Source of the DNA: CALROG01 sp943369755
GTDB taxonomy: Bacteria > Pseudomonadota > Gammaproteobacteria > Burkholderiales > Burkholderiaceae_C
NCBI GenBank assembly: GCA_943369755.1
Contig: CALROG020000048.1
Coordinates: forward strand, 1 to 26,107
Direction of reading: 5' to 3'
Length of the DNA stretch: 26,107 nucleotides
Positions within the stretch are counted from its first letter, which is position 1. Each line of letters opens with the position of its first letter. This document shows positions 17,419 to 24,141 of this stretch, piece by piece. Below the pieces are notes generated by a model. That model searched no databases, was not told the DNA's origin, and saw nothing but the letters and a program-made list of their open reading frames with translations. The translations under genes and the position numbers were made by a program.

Positions 17419-18756
17419 ATGCCGCTCGAACTCTGGCTACTGGTTGCGCTGGCGGCGCTCAATTTGCTGTTGGGTGTTGCGCTGTTCCTGCGCAAGCCCG
17501 CAGACGAGGGCGGTCAGACCCGGGCCGAGTTGCTCGCCGCCAATGAGCGGCTGGAGCGCGAACTGCGACGCGAGATCAGTGAGTCGGGGCGCGGGGCGCG
17601 CCAGGAGCTTGGCCACAGCCTGGCTACTTTTCAGGACGCGCTGGTCAAGCAGGGCGCAGAGGCCACCCGAACCCAGAATGCGCAGATAGACGCTTTTGGC
17701 CAGCAGCTTGCATTGCTGCAAAAAACCCTGGCCGATACGCTGACACTGCAATTGCAGGGCTTGAGTGAATCCAACGCGCGCAGGCTTGGTGAAGTGCGCA
17801 CCACGCTGGAGACACAGCTGGCGCAGATGCAGCAGACCAATTCAGCCAAGCTCGACGAAATGCGCAAGACGGTTGACGAGAAGTTGCAGACCACGCTCGA
17901 AACACGTCTTGGCGAAAGCTTCAAGCAAGTGGCCGACCGGCTGGAGCAGGTGCACAAGGGCCTGGGTGAAATGCAGAGCCTGGCGCAGGGGGTGGGCGAC
18001 TTGCAGCGCGTGCTGACCAACGTCAAGACCCGCGGCATGTTCGGCGAAGTGCAGCTTGAAGCGTTGCTTGAACAGGTATTGACCAGCGAGCAGTACGCAC
18101 GCCAGGTCGAGACCCGGCCGCACAGCAACCAGCGGGTGGACTTTGCGGTGCGCTTTCCCGGGCGCAGCAGCGATGGTGTACCGGTGTGGTTGCCAATTGA
18201 CGCCAAATTTCCGCGGGAAGACTATGAACGCCTGCTCGAAGCCCACGACCGGGCCGATGCGCCAGGCGTCGAATTGGCTGGCAAGGCACTGGAAGCGCGT
18301 ATCCGCCTGGAGGCCAAGACCATTGCTGCGAGCTACCTGGCTCCGCCGCACACCACCGACTTTGCCATCCTGTTCCTGCCCATTGAAAGTTTGTACGCCG
18401 AGGTGTTGCGCCGTCCCGGCCTGATGGACGGCCTGCAGCGTGACTTTCGCGTTACCCTGGCGGGGCCGACCACGCTGCTGGCCATGCTCAACAGTCTGCA
18501 CATGGGCTTTCGCACACTGGCGCTTGAGCAGCAGGCCTCTCAGGTCTGGAAGGTACTGGGGGCGGTCAAAACCGAATTTGACCGCTATGGCAAGTGGGTT
18601 GATACGGTGCAGGAGCAGGTGCGCAAGGCTTCTGTCACCCTCGAAAACGCGGCCACTCGCTCCAACCAGATGCGCCGTGCCCTGAAGGTTGTGGAGGCAT
18701 TGCCCGAAAGCGAGGCCCAGGGGCTTTTGCCACCTGCAGACGAGGCTGACACTTGA
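17419..18756 (+). CDS. rmuC: DNA recombination protein RmuC
   Basis: This 445-residue protein has one N-terminal membrane helix (about 5-24), a long coiled-coil region (about 35-190), then the RmuC domain. Domain landmarks are NVKTRGMFGEVQLEALLEQV from about residue 201, PIDAKFPREDYERL with D261 and K263 of a nuclease-like fold, and FLPIESLYAEVLRRP. RmuC lowers inversion between short inverted repeats in E. coli and is thought to be a membrane-tethered nuclease. Its stop overlaps the TTG start of the MFS gene by 4 bp, so they are translationally coupled. The Shine-Dalgarno of rmuC itself is weak. Confidence 0.93.
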   Translation: MPLELWLLVALAALNLLLGVALFLRKPADEGGQTRAELLAANERLERELRREISESGRGARQELGHSLATFQDALVKQGAEATRTQNAQIDAFGQQLALLQKTLADTLTLQLQGLSESNARRLGEVRTTLETQLAQMQQTNSAKLDEMRKTVDEKLQTTLETRLGESFKQVADRLEQVHKGLGEMQSLAQGVGDLQRVLTNVKTRGMFGEVQLEALLEQVLTSEQYARQVETRPHSNQRVDFAVRFPGRSSDGVPVWLPIDAKFPREDYERLLEAHDRADAPGVELAGKALEARIRLEAKTIAASYLAPPHTTDFAILFLPIESLYAEVLRRPGLMDGLQRDFRVTLAGPTTLLAMLNSLHMGFRTLALEQQASQVWKVLGAVKTEFDRYGKWVDTVQEQVRKASVTLENAATRSNQMRRALKVVEALPESEAQGLLPPADEADT

Positions 18757-19901
18757 ACCCGGCATTGGCCCGGGTGATTGCGGGCCATGTGTTTTTGCAT
18801 GCCTGCATGGCTGGTATGCGCCTCGCCGCGCCACTGCTGGCACTGCGTCAGGGCTATAGCGCCGCAGCCGTCGGCGTGTTGCTTGCGCTGTTTGCCCTGA
18901 CCCAGGTTTTTTTGGCACTGCCTGCGGGCCGCTATGTTGACCGCCATGGCCTGAAACGGCCCATGGCCTTCAGCGTGGCCGCCGCTTCGCTGGGGGCTGC
19001 ATTGGCCGTCGCTTTCCCGGTGTTTCCGGTGCTGTGCCTCAGTGCCTTGATGACTGGCGGCGCCACCGGTGCGGCGACTATTGCCTTGCAACGCCATGTG
19101 GGCCGCGCCGCCGCAACACCAACCGAACTCAAGAAGGTTTTTTCCTGGCTTGCCATCGGCCCGGCGATATCCAACTTTCTCGGGCCATTCAGTGCCGGGC
19201 TGATGATTGACCACGCGGGGTTCAGGGCGGCGTTCCTGCTGTTGGCGCTGCTGCCAGTGGCCAGTTGGTACTGGGTGCGCAACGTGGTCGAACTGCCTGC
19301 GGTAGTGCATTCTGAAGGGCAGCCGCCGACCCGGGCCTGGGATCTGCTGCGCGAACCCATGTTCCGGCGCTTGCTCATCGTCAACTGGTTTCTTGCGTCG
19401 TGCTGGGATGTTCACACCTTCGTGGTTCCCCTGTTGGGGCACGAGCGTGGCCTGAGTGCATCAGTGATCGGCTCCATCCTTGGGGCCTTTGCCGTGGCGG
19501 CTGCGCTGATTCGGGTCCTGATGCCGCTGGTTGCCGAGCAACTGCGTGAGTCAACAGTGATTGCCGGGGCAATGGTTGTCACCGCCGTTTTGTTCGCTGT
19601 CTATCCGCTGCTGCAGGCGCCGCTGGCCATGGGCCTGTGTTCGGTGCTGCTGGGCTTCGCGCTGGGCTCGGTTCAGCCCATGGTGATGAGCACGTTACAC
19701 CAGATCACGCCGTCGGCCCGTCATGGCGAAGCGCTGGGTCTGCGCTTGATGGCCATCAACGCCTGCAGTGTGCTGATGCCCATGTTGTTTGGGTTTGCCG
19801 GTGCGGTGATCGGGGTGGCTGGCGTGTTCTGGGTGGTTGGCGGCGTGGTCGGTGCGGGGGCCCCTATGGCCAGCCAGATCAGAGCTGGTAAAATGCTTTG
19901 A
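18753..19901 (+). CDS. Major facilitator superfamily transporter, TTG start
   Basis: This 382-residue, about 12-span protein has the MFS loop motif between helices 2 and 3 (GRYVDRHGLKRP, near residues 59-70), and the central loop after helix 6 contains the charged segment WDLLREPMFRRLL. The substrate is unknown. The likely start is TTG 18753, overlapping the rmuC stop (TTGA); GAGG lies seven bases upstream, and there is no ATG before the first helix. Its last 23 bp overlap the 3' end of the LOG-family gene on the other strand, so the two genes are convergent and their transcripts may pair. Confidence 0.85.
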   Translation: MNPALARVIAGHVFLHACMAGMRLAAPLLALRQGYSAAAVGVLLALFALTQVFLALPAGRYVDRHGLKRPMAFSVAAASLGAALAVAFPVFPVLCLSALMTGGATGAATIALQRHVGRAAATPTELKKVFSWLAIGPAISNFLGPFSAGLMIDHAGFRAAFLLLALLPVASWYWVRNVVELPAVVHSEGQPPTRAWDLLREPMFRRLLIVNWFLASCWDVHTFVVPLLGHERGLSASVIGSILGAFAVAAALIRVLMPLVAEQLRESTVIAGAMVVTAVLFAVYPLLQAPLAMGLCSVLLGFALGSVQPMVMSTLHQITPSARHGEALGLRLMAINACSVLMPMLFGFAGAVIGVAGVFWVVGGVVGAGAPMASQIRAGKML

Positions 19902-20742
19902 TCAGGTTCCAGGCGGTCTGCGGGTCATCGGCGTACTGGATCAGTTTCAGGTCGTCTGGTGAAACTGCCCCTTCTTCGACCAGCACCTCAAAATTCAGCA
20001 CCCGCTTCCAGTAGTCGGTGCCGAACAGCACGATGGGCACCGGCTTGGCCTTGCGGGTCTGCACCAGTGTGATGACTTCAAACAGCTCGTCCAGCGTGCC
20101 AAAGCCGCCCGGGAAGGCCACCAGTGCCTTGGCCCGCATCATGAAATGCATTTTGCGCAAAGCAAAGTAGTGAAACTTGAAGTTCAACGCGGGCGTTACG
20201 TAGGGGTTGGCGGCCTCCTCCATTGGCAGGGCAATTGCCAGGCCCACGCTCATGGCACCGCCTTCGTGCGCGCCCTGATTGGCGGCTTGCATGATGCCGG
20301 GCCCGCCGCCGGTGCAGATGAACAACTCATCGGCCGCTGCCTTGCCGTTGCTGTATCGCGCGACCAGGTTGCCAAAGGCGCGGGCTTTCTCGTAGTAGTG
20401 AGCGTTCTTTGCAAGGCTTTGCGCGCGGCGAATCAGGGCTTCGTCGCCGCTGGCTTGCGCCTCAGCCAGGAGCTCGGCTGAATCTGCCTCGCCGCGAAAG
20501 CGCGCACTGCCAAACACCACGATGGTGTTTTCGATGCCACGGGCATGTTGTTCGAGATCGGGTTTGAGCAGTTCAAGCTGGAAGCGGATGCCGCGGGTTT
20601 CGCGGCGCAGCAAAAACTCCGGGTCGGCAAAGGCCAGTCGGCTGGCGTCTGCAGCAAGCGGGTTGCCGGCCCGGGCGTCGGTTTGAAGCGTGGCCCAGGC
20701 ATCGGCAAGGCGCGTTTCACGGAGGTCTTGGGTGGTGTGCAT
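19879..20742 (-). CDS. LOG-family (lysine decarboxylase-like) nucleotide-binding protein
   Basis: This 287-residue protein has the Rossmann-like core of the LOG/YgdH family. ENTIVVFGSAR (71-81) starts the fold, TGGGPGIMQAANQGA (144-158) binds phosphate, and PGGFGTLDELFE (211-222) is the family signature PGGxGTxxE. Characterised relatives are cytokinin riboside 5'-monophosphate phosphoribohydrolases or purine/pyrimidine nucleotide 5'-monophosphate nucleosidases, and the older lysine decarboxylase label is wrong. The N-terminal 70 residues make it a long (type II-like) form. The start is ATG 20742; an upstream in-frame extension to 21003 would overlap the divergent gene and is unlike the family. 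No Shine-Dalgarno is seen. Confidence 0.88.
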   Translation of the reverse strand: MHTTQDLRETRLADAWATLQTDARAGNPLAADASRLAFADPEFLLRRETRGIRFQLELLKPDLEQHARGIENTIVVFGSARFRGEADSAELLAEAQASGDEALIRRAQSLAKNAHYYEKARAFGNLVARYSNGKAAADELFICTGGGPGIMQAANQGAHEGGAMSVGLAIALPMEEAANPYVTPALNFKFHYFALRKMHFMMRAKALVAFPGGFGTLDELFEVITLVQTRKAKPVPIVLFGTDYWKRVLNFEVLVEEGAVSPDDLKLIQYADDPQTAWNLIKAFYQL

Positions 20743-20748
20743 GCCGCC

Positions 20749-20754
20749 ATTCTC
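20749..20754 (-). promoter_or_regulatory. -10-like hexamer 6 nt before the LOG-family start
   Basis: The minus strand reads GAGAAT, six bases, ATG 20742. It has no Shine-Dalgarno and no clear -35. Possible leaderless transcript. Confidence 0.3.
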
Positions 20755-20781
20755 AGGCCATTTGCATGCGCCGACTGGTGT

Positions 20782-20809
20782 TTGGCGGGGGTGAATTCTC
20801 CGGTATCCT
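20782..20809 (+). promoter_or_regulatory. Candidate promoter of the unknown tail-anchored protein gene
   Basis: TTGGCG (20782-20787) and TATCCT (20804-20809) are 16 bp apart, giving a short leader before ATG 20833. It is a moderate match only. Confidence 0.35.
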
Positions 20810-20832
20810 AGCGCGCGGAGCGAGACAAATAC

Positions 20833-21513
20833 ATGACGACCAATGAAGCGACGGCGTACCACGTGCTGCTGGAAGGGCGCAGTGTGGGCCCCTATGACCG
20901 GCGCACCATCGTGGGCATGCGCATCAAGGAGATGCTGACCAGCGACAACCTGTTGATCGACAACAACGGTGTCCAGCTCACCGTGGGCGACTTGCTGGCG
21001 CAACGGGTTGCCCAGAATGGCTTTGATGCCTTGAACAGCGGGGTGTTTTCACCGGTTCGGGGCACCTATGCGGCCAGCCTGCACAGTGTCAAGGGCAAGG
21101 GCTACGCCATTCCCGCGTTCAAGGGCGAAATTGAGGTTCGGGTGCAGGCTGATGTGGTTCGCATTGCGGGGCGGATTCGCAAGTGGCTGGCCTGGAAAGA
21201 CACTCGGGTGAAGATTCCCCTGGCGGCTTTTGTGCATGCGCGCGTGACCGGTTCACGGCTGGACCTGTGGCTTCGCCGTGGCGTCGCCCGACCGGGGGAA
21301 CACTTGCAACGCATGTCGCTTGAGCTGTTCAGCGCCGAGTCGGCGGACGAGCTGGTCGAGTTGCTGCCCTTGGTCACTGCGCCGCCTGCAGCGATTGCGC
21401 CTTTGCCAGCGGCTGCCTCAGGTAAAAATCATTGGGTCTGGGTTGCCGTGATTGGCGCGCCAGCGGTCCTGATTTTTGTGGCGCTGGTACTGGTTTTTGG
21501 CCGCATGCCTTGA
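20833..21513 (+). CDS. Unknown protein with GYF-like N-terminus and C-terminal membrane anchor
   Basis: I do not recognise this 226-residue protein with certainty. Residues of about 8-45 (YHVLLEGRSVGPYDRRTIVG and onward) resemble GYF_2-type domains, which often precede membrane anchors in bacteria. Residues of about 100-180 form a beta-rich stretch with many basic residues. A Pro/Ala-rich linker (about 181-198) leads to a single membrane helix at about 202-223 and a very short tail, so it is probably tail-anchored with the rest in the cytoplasm. GGAG lies about 12 bases before the ATG. It converges with the DUF3445 gene with only 3 bp between the two stop codons. No function is assigned. Confidence 0.8.
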   Translation: MTTNEATAYHVLLEGRSVGPYDRRTIVGMRIKEMLTSDNLLIDNNGVQLTVGDLLAQRVAQNGFDALNSGVFSPVRGTYAASLHSVKGKGYAIPAFKGEIEVRVQADVVRIAGRIRKWLAWKDTRVKIPLAAFVHARVTGSRLDLWLRRGVARPGEHLQRMSLELFSAESADELVELLPLVTAPPAAIAPLPAAASGKNHWVWVAVIGAPAVLIFVALVLVFGRMP

Positions 21514-21516
21514 GGC

Positions 21517-22323
21517 TCAGGCGTAGCGACGGGCCAGCCACTGCACAAGCGCCGCCTTCGCCCCCGTGAGATTTTTGTACTGCAGCACGGCGGGGCTCAT
21601 TGACGCGATGGCGTCGTGCAGTTGCTGCGCCTGCGCGGTTGTTTGAACCGCCTCTACCAGCGGTTGCAGCGTCACCCGGATCGTGAACACTGCTTGTTGT
21701 GTGCCCTGGCCCACTGGCAAAAAGGTTTGGCGCTCGCTGCGCAGGAAGCACCGCCCGGCGAAGGCCTCTGCGTCCAGGGTTTCGGGCCAGGCTGGGCGCG
21801 GCTGGCGCTTGGGGTGCTGGTCGTATCGCCCGCTGGGCGTAACGCTCCAGACAAAACGCTCCCAGTGGCCACCCGATGTGACCAGTTGCGTCAGGCCCTG
21901 CATCGCCGCCTGCAGCGCGGCGTTGTCGGCGACGGGGCCATGAATGCTGGCCAGCGACTGGCCCAGCTTTTCCTCGGGTGCCCATTGCGAGGGCACGCAA
22001 ACACAGAGCCAGGGCACGGTGCCGGTGGCGGCGTCGAGTACCGCAAAATCTTCCTGGTAGGCCAGTTCGAGCGGTAGATTTGAAGAAAAATTGCCGCTAG
22101 CCCGCACCAGTGTTGCGTGAGCTACTATTGAATTGATAGCAAATGCGGGGCTGAAGCCCGGCACACACCAGCGCGATTGCCGCGCTTTTTGAACTTGCTG
22201 TTTCTCGCGAAACAGGGCGCCGGCCGGGTCCAGTGGCGTAAGCTGCGGCTCGCCCGCAGACAAGCGACGCAGGCCGGGCTGCATGCGAAACGGCACGCTG
22301 ATTTGTGCGAAGTCAAAGCTCAT
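21517..22323 (-). CDS. DUF3445 family protein (heme-dependent oxidative N-demethylase-like)
   Basis: This 268-residue protein matches what I recall of the DUF3445 family. Landmarks are the start MSFDFAQISVPFRMQPGLRR, EDFAVLDA in the middle, the HGPVADNAAL segment, HWERFVWSVTPSGR, and the RSERQTFLPV...FTIRVTLQPL motif. Family members have been linked to oxidative N-demethylation with heme; the substrate here is unknown. Residues 62-81 (AINSIVAHATLVRASGNFSS) are encoded by copy C of the 60-bp repeat and keep the frame. The start has no Shine-Dalgarno and lies 15 bp past the efp terminator's T-run, so the gene needs its own promoter or readthrough. Confidence 0.7.
   Translation of the reverse strand: MSFDFAQISVPFRMQPGLRRLSAGEPQLTPLDPAGALFREKQQVQKARQSRWCVPGFSPAFAINSIVAHATLVRASGNFSSNLPLELAYQEDFAVLDAATGTVPWLCVCVPSQWAPEEKLGQSLASIHGPVADNAALQAAMQGLTQLVTSGGHWERFVWSVTPSGRYDQHPKRQPRPAWPETLDAEAFAGRCFLRSERQTFLPVGQGTQQAVFTIRVTLQPLVEAVQTTAQAQQLHDAIASMSPAVLQYKNLTGAKAALVQWLARRYA
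22081..22140 (-). repeat. 60-bp dispersed repeat, copy C (inside the DUF3445 gene)
   Basis: Gap-free alignment with the other three copies; both mini-hairpins (CTAT-N7-ATAG, CGCA-N7-TGCG) are intact. It starts exactly on a codon (GCT = A62) and encodes 20 residues, in the same frame as copy D. Confidence 0.82.
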
Positions 22324-22337
22324 GGTCGGTCATGCAA

Positions 22338-22362
22338 CAAAAAAGGCCCCTTGCGGAGCCCT
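22338..22362 (-). terminator. Intrinsic terminator of efp
   Basis: On the minus strand AGGGCTCC, loop GCAA, GGGGCCTT form an 8-bp stem with two G-U pairs, followed by a T-run of about seven (22344-22338). It lies 25-50 bp past the efp stop. Confidence 0.82.
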
Positions 22363-22386
22363 CTTTGTACCAGCGCTGCAAACCGG

Positions 22387-22941
22387 TCAGACGCGCTTGC
22401 GGTACTCGCCGGTGCGGGTGTCGATTTCGACCTTGTCGCCCTGGGCCACGAAGATCGGCACGCCGATTTCAAAGCCGGTCGCGAGCTTGGCGGGCTTGAG
22501 CACTTTGCCCGAGGTATCGCCCTTGACGGCGGGTTCCGTCCAGGTGATCTCGCGCTCAACGCTGGTGGGCAGCTCCACCGAAATGGCCTTGCCGTCGTAG
22601 AAAACAACTTCGGCGGCCATGCCCTCTTCCAGGTAGTTCAGCGCGTCACCCATGTTCTCGGACTCCACTTCGTACTGGTTGTACTCGCTGTCCATCCAGA
22701 CGTACATCGGGTCGGCGAAGTAAGAGTAAGTGCAGTCTTTTTTGTCCAGAATGATCTGGTCCATCTTATCGTCGGCCTTGAACACGACTTCGGTGCCGAA
22801 GTTGGCGATCAGGCTTTTGAGCTTCATGCGCACGGTGGCCGAGTTGCGACCGCCCCGGCTGTATTCGGTCTTCAGCACGACCATCGGGTCCTTGCCGTTC
22901 ATGATGACGTTGCCGGCGCGGATTTCTTGAGCGATTTTCAT
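22387..22941 (-). CDS. efp: Translation elongation factor P
   Basis: This 184-residue three-domain factor binds ribosomes stalled at polyproline stretches and promotes peptide bond formation. The modification loop of domain I reads EYSRGGRNSA, with an arginine at position 32. That marks the EarP-dependent (rhamnosylated) type rather than the lysine type modified by EpmA/B. Domains II and III are complete, ending GDKVEIDTRTGEYRKRV. The gene for the rhamnosyltransferase EarP is directly upstream on the same strand (97-bp gap), so enzyme and substrate are probably co-expressed. The start is the conserved MKIAQEIRAGN; the Shine-Dalgarno is weak. Confidence 0.97.
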   Translation of the reverse strand: MKIAQEIRAGNVIMNGKDPMVVLKTEYSRGGRNSATVRMKLKSLIANFGTEVVFKADDKMDQIILDKKDCTYSYFADPMYVWMDSEYNQYEVESENMGDALNYLEEGMAAEVVFYDGKAISVELPTSVEREITWTEPAVKGDTSGKVLKPAKLATGFEIGVPIFVAQGDKVEIDTRTGEYRKRV

Positions 22942-23038
22942 ATCAGTGTTGAGGTTGGGGCCGCGTAACAGACCGGTGCGATGCGTCGTGCGGCAAGAGG
23001 GCGGAGACGGCCGGGCCGATTCCGCAAAGCCTTGAATT

Positions 23039-24088
23039 TTAACGGGTTTTTTCAGCGAAGCCGAGCAATGCGCTGGTCAGGTCGGGCTGCGCCAGCAGTT
23101 GGGCCTGAAACCCGGCGGCTGCGCTAAGCCATTGGCGCGCCTGCAGCGCCGGCAATGCGGTGCCCTGTGCCCCATTCCAGACATGCAGAAACCGGGCCCA
23201 TTCAGCGGGGGGGGCCAGCAGTTGCACAAAGGCGGCAAGCTTGTGGTGGTGCGCTGCGTCGTGCTGCGGATAGAGCTGCCAGGCAAACGGTTTGCCGGCC
23301 CAGATTGCCCGTACCAGCGAGTCTTCGCCCCGCACAAAGTTGAAGTCACAGGCCCACAGCAGTTCGTCAAACTGCGCCTGCGCCAGCAGCGGCAAGAACG
23401 TGATGCGTGGCAGCCGGGTGTGGCGCGTCATGGCCGAGCGCACTGCGGCCTCAGCCCGCCCGGCCGTGACCAGCAGATGGGTGGGTTCAGGTGCGCCGCC
23501 CAGTTGGGCCAGCAGGGCGTCGAGCGCGGGGGGCTCGTAGCAAAAAAGCGAAATCAGGCGTTCACCCTGGTCGGCAATGCCGCGGCTGGTCAGCCAGCTA
23601 CGGCGGTCAAATGCCGCCTGGCGGTGCGCCAGCCCGGGCTCGCGCAGCAAGCCGCCGGTTTGCAGCGTGAAGCCGGGGTAGAAGAAATGTTTGGTGAGCC
23701 CTTGGCCCGGCCCGCTCAGCACCGGCGAGGGCAGGCCGTGGCTGCGCGCGACGAATGGCTCGGCCGACAGGTATTCGAGGTTGATCCATGAGTAAAAACT
23801 GCCATTAGCCCTCACCCGTTCTGCGTAAGCCGCTACGAAATCAATAGCAGGCTCGCAACCAAAGGCCTCCACCAGCACCTCGCCAGGCACGGGCCACCGG
23901 GTGTTGGGCCCCCAGGCCTGCACGCTCACGCCGGGTGCGCCGGCCGGTGCCAGCCATTGCAAAGCCGACGGGTCATCCACCCACAGCCGTACCTGCTCGC
24001 CGCGCCCGGCCAGGTCGGCCGCCAGCCGCCAGCACACGCCGATGTCGCCGTGGTTGTCGATGACGCGGCAAAAGATGTCCCATTTCAT
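23039..24088 (-). CDS. earP: EF-P arginine rhamnosyltransferase EarP
   Basis: This 349-residue GT-B glycosyltransferase transfers rhamnose from dTDP-L-rhamnose to Arg32 of EF-P. The N-terminus MKWDIFCRVIDNHGDIGVCWRL is characteristic, with the conserved aspartates D11 and D15 of the acceptor/catalytic region. The C-terminal nucleotide-sugar motif RGEDSLVRAIWAGKPFAWQL is also clear, followed by YPQHDAAHHHKLAAF. WINLEYLSAE is intact at 101-110. Residues 81-100 just before it are encoded by copy D of the 60-bp repeat, which makes this loop a few residues longer than I recall in other EarP proteins. ATG 24088 is chosen over GTG 24103 because it gives the family N-terminus. efp follows. Confidence 0.95.
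   Translation of the reverse strand: MKWDIFCRVIDNHGDIGVCWRLAADLAGRGEQVRLWVDDPSALQWLAPAGAPGVSVQAWGPNTRWPVPGEVLVEAFGCEPAIDFVAAYAERVRANGSFYSWINLEYLSAEPFVARSHGLPSPVLSGPGQGLTKHFFYPGFTLQTGGLLREPGLAHRQAAFDRRSWLTSRGIADQGERLISLFCYEPPALDALLAQLGGAPEPTHLLVTAGRAEAAVRSAMTRHTRLPRITFLPLLAQAQFDELLWACDFNFVRGEDSLVRAIWAGKPFAWQLYPQHDAAHHHKLAAFVQLLAPPAEWARFLHVWNGAQGTALPALQARQWLSAAAGFQAQLLAQPDLTSALLGFAEKTR
23789..23848 (-). repeat. 60-bp dispersed repeat, copy D (inside earP)
   Basis: This is the most diverged copy (GTAG for ATAG, TGAG for TGCG) but still gap-free against the others. It starts on a codon (GCT = A81) and encodes AIDFVAAYAERVRANGSFYS, comparable to AINSIVAHATLVRASGNFSS from copy C. Confidence 0.75.
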
Positions 24089-24094
24089 GGCGGG

Positions 24095-24100
24095 ATTGTC
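24095..24100 (-). promoter_or_regulatory. -10-like hexamer 6 nt before the earP start
   Basis: The minus strand reads GACAAT, six bases, ATG 24088. No Shine-Dalgarno is seen and no clear -35. Possible leaderless transcript; it also supports ATG 24088 as the start. Confidence 0.35.
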
Positions 24101-24129
24101 CACTGCCCCTGCGGGGGGTTGGGATTCGC

Positions 24130-24135
24130 GACAAT
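24130..24135 (+). promoter_or_regulatory. -10-like hexamer 6 nt before the uvrC start
   Basis: GACAAT, six bases, ATG 24142. It is the same hexamer and spacing as for the divergent earP, 30 bp away. No Shine-Dalgarno and no clear -35 are seen. Confidence 0.35.
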
Positions 24136-24141
24136 ACCCGG

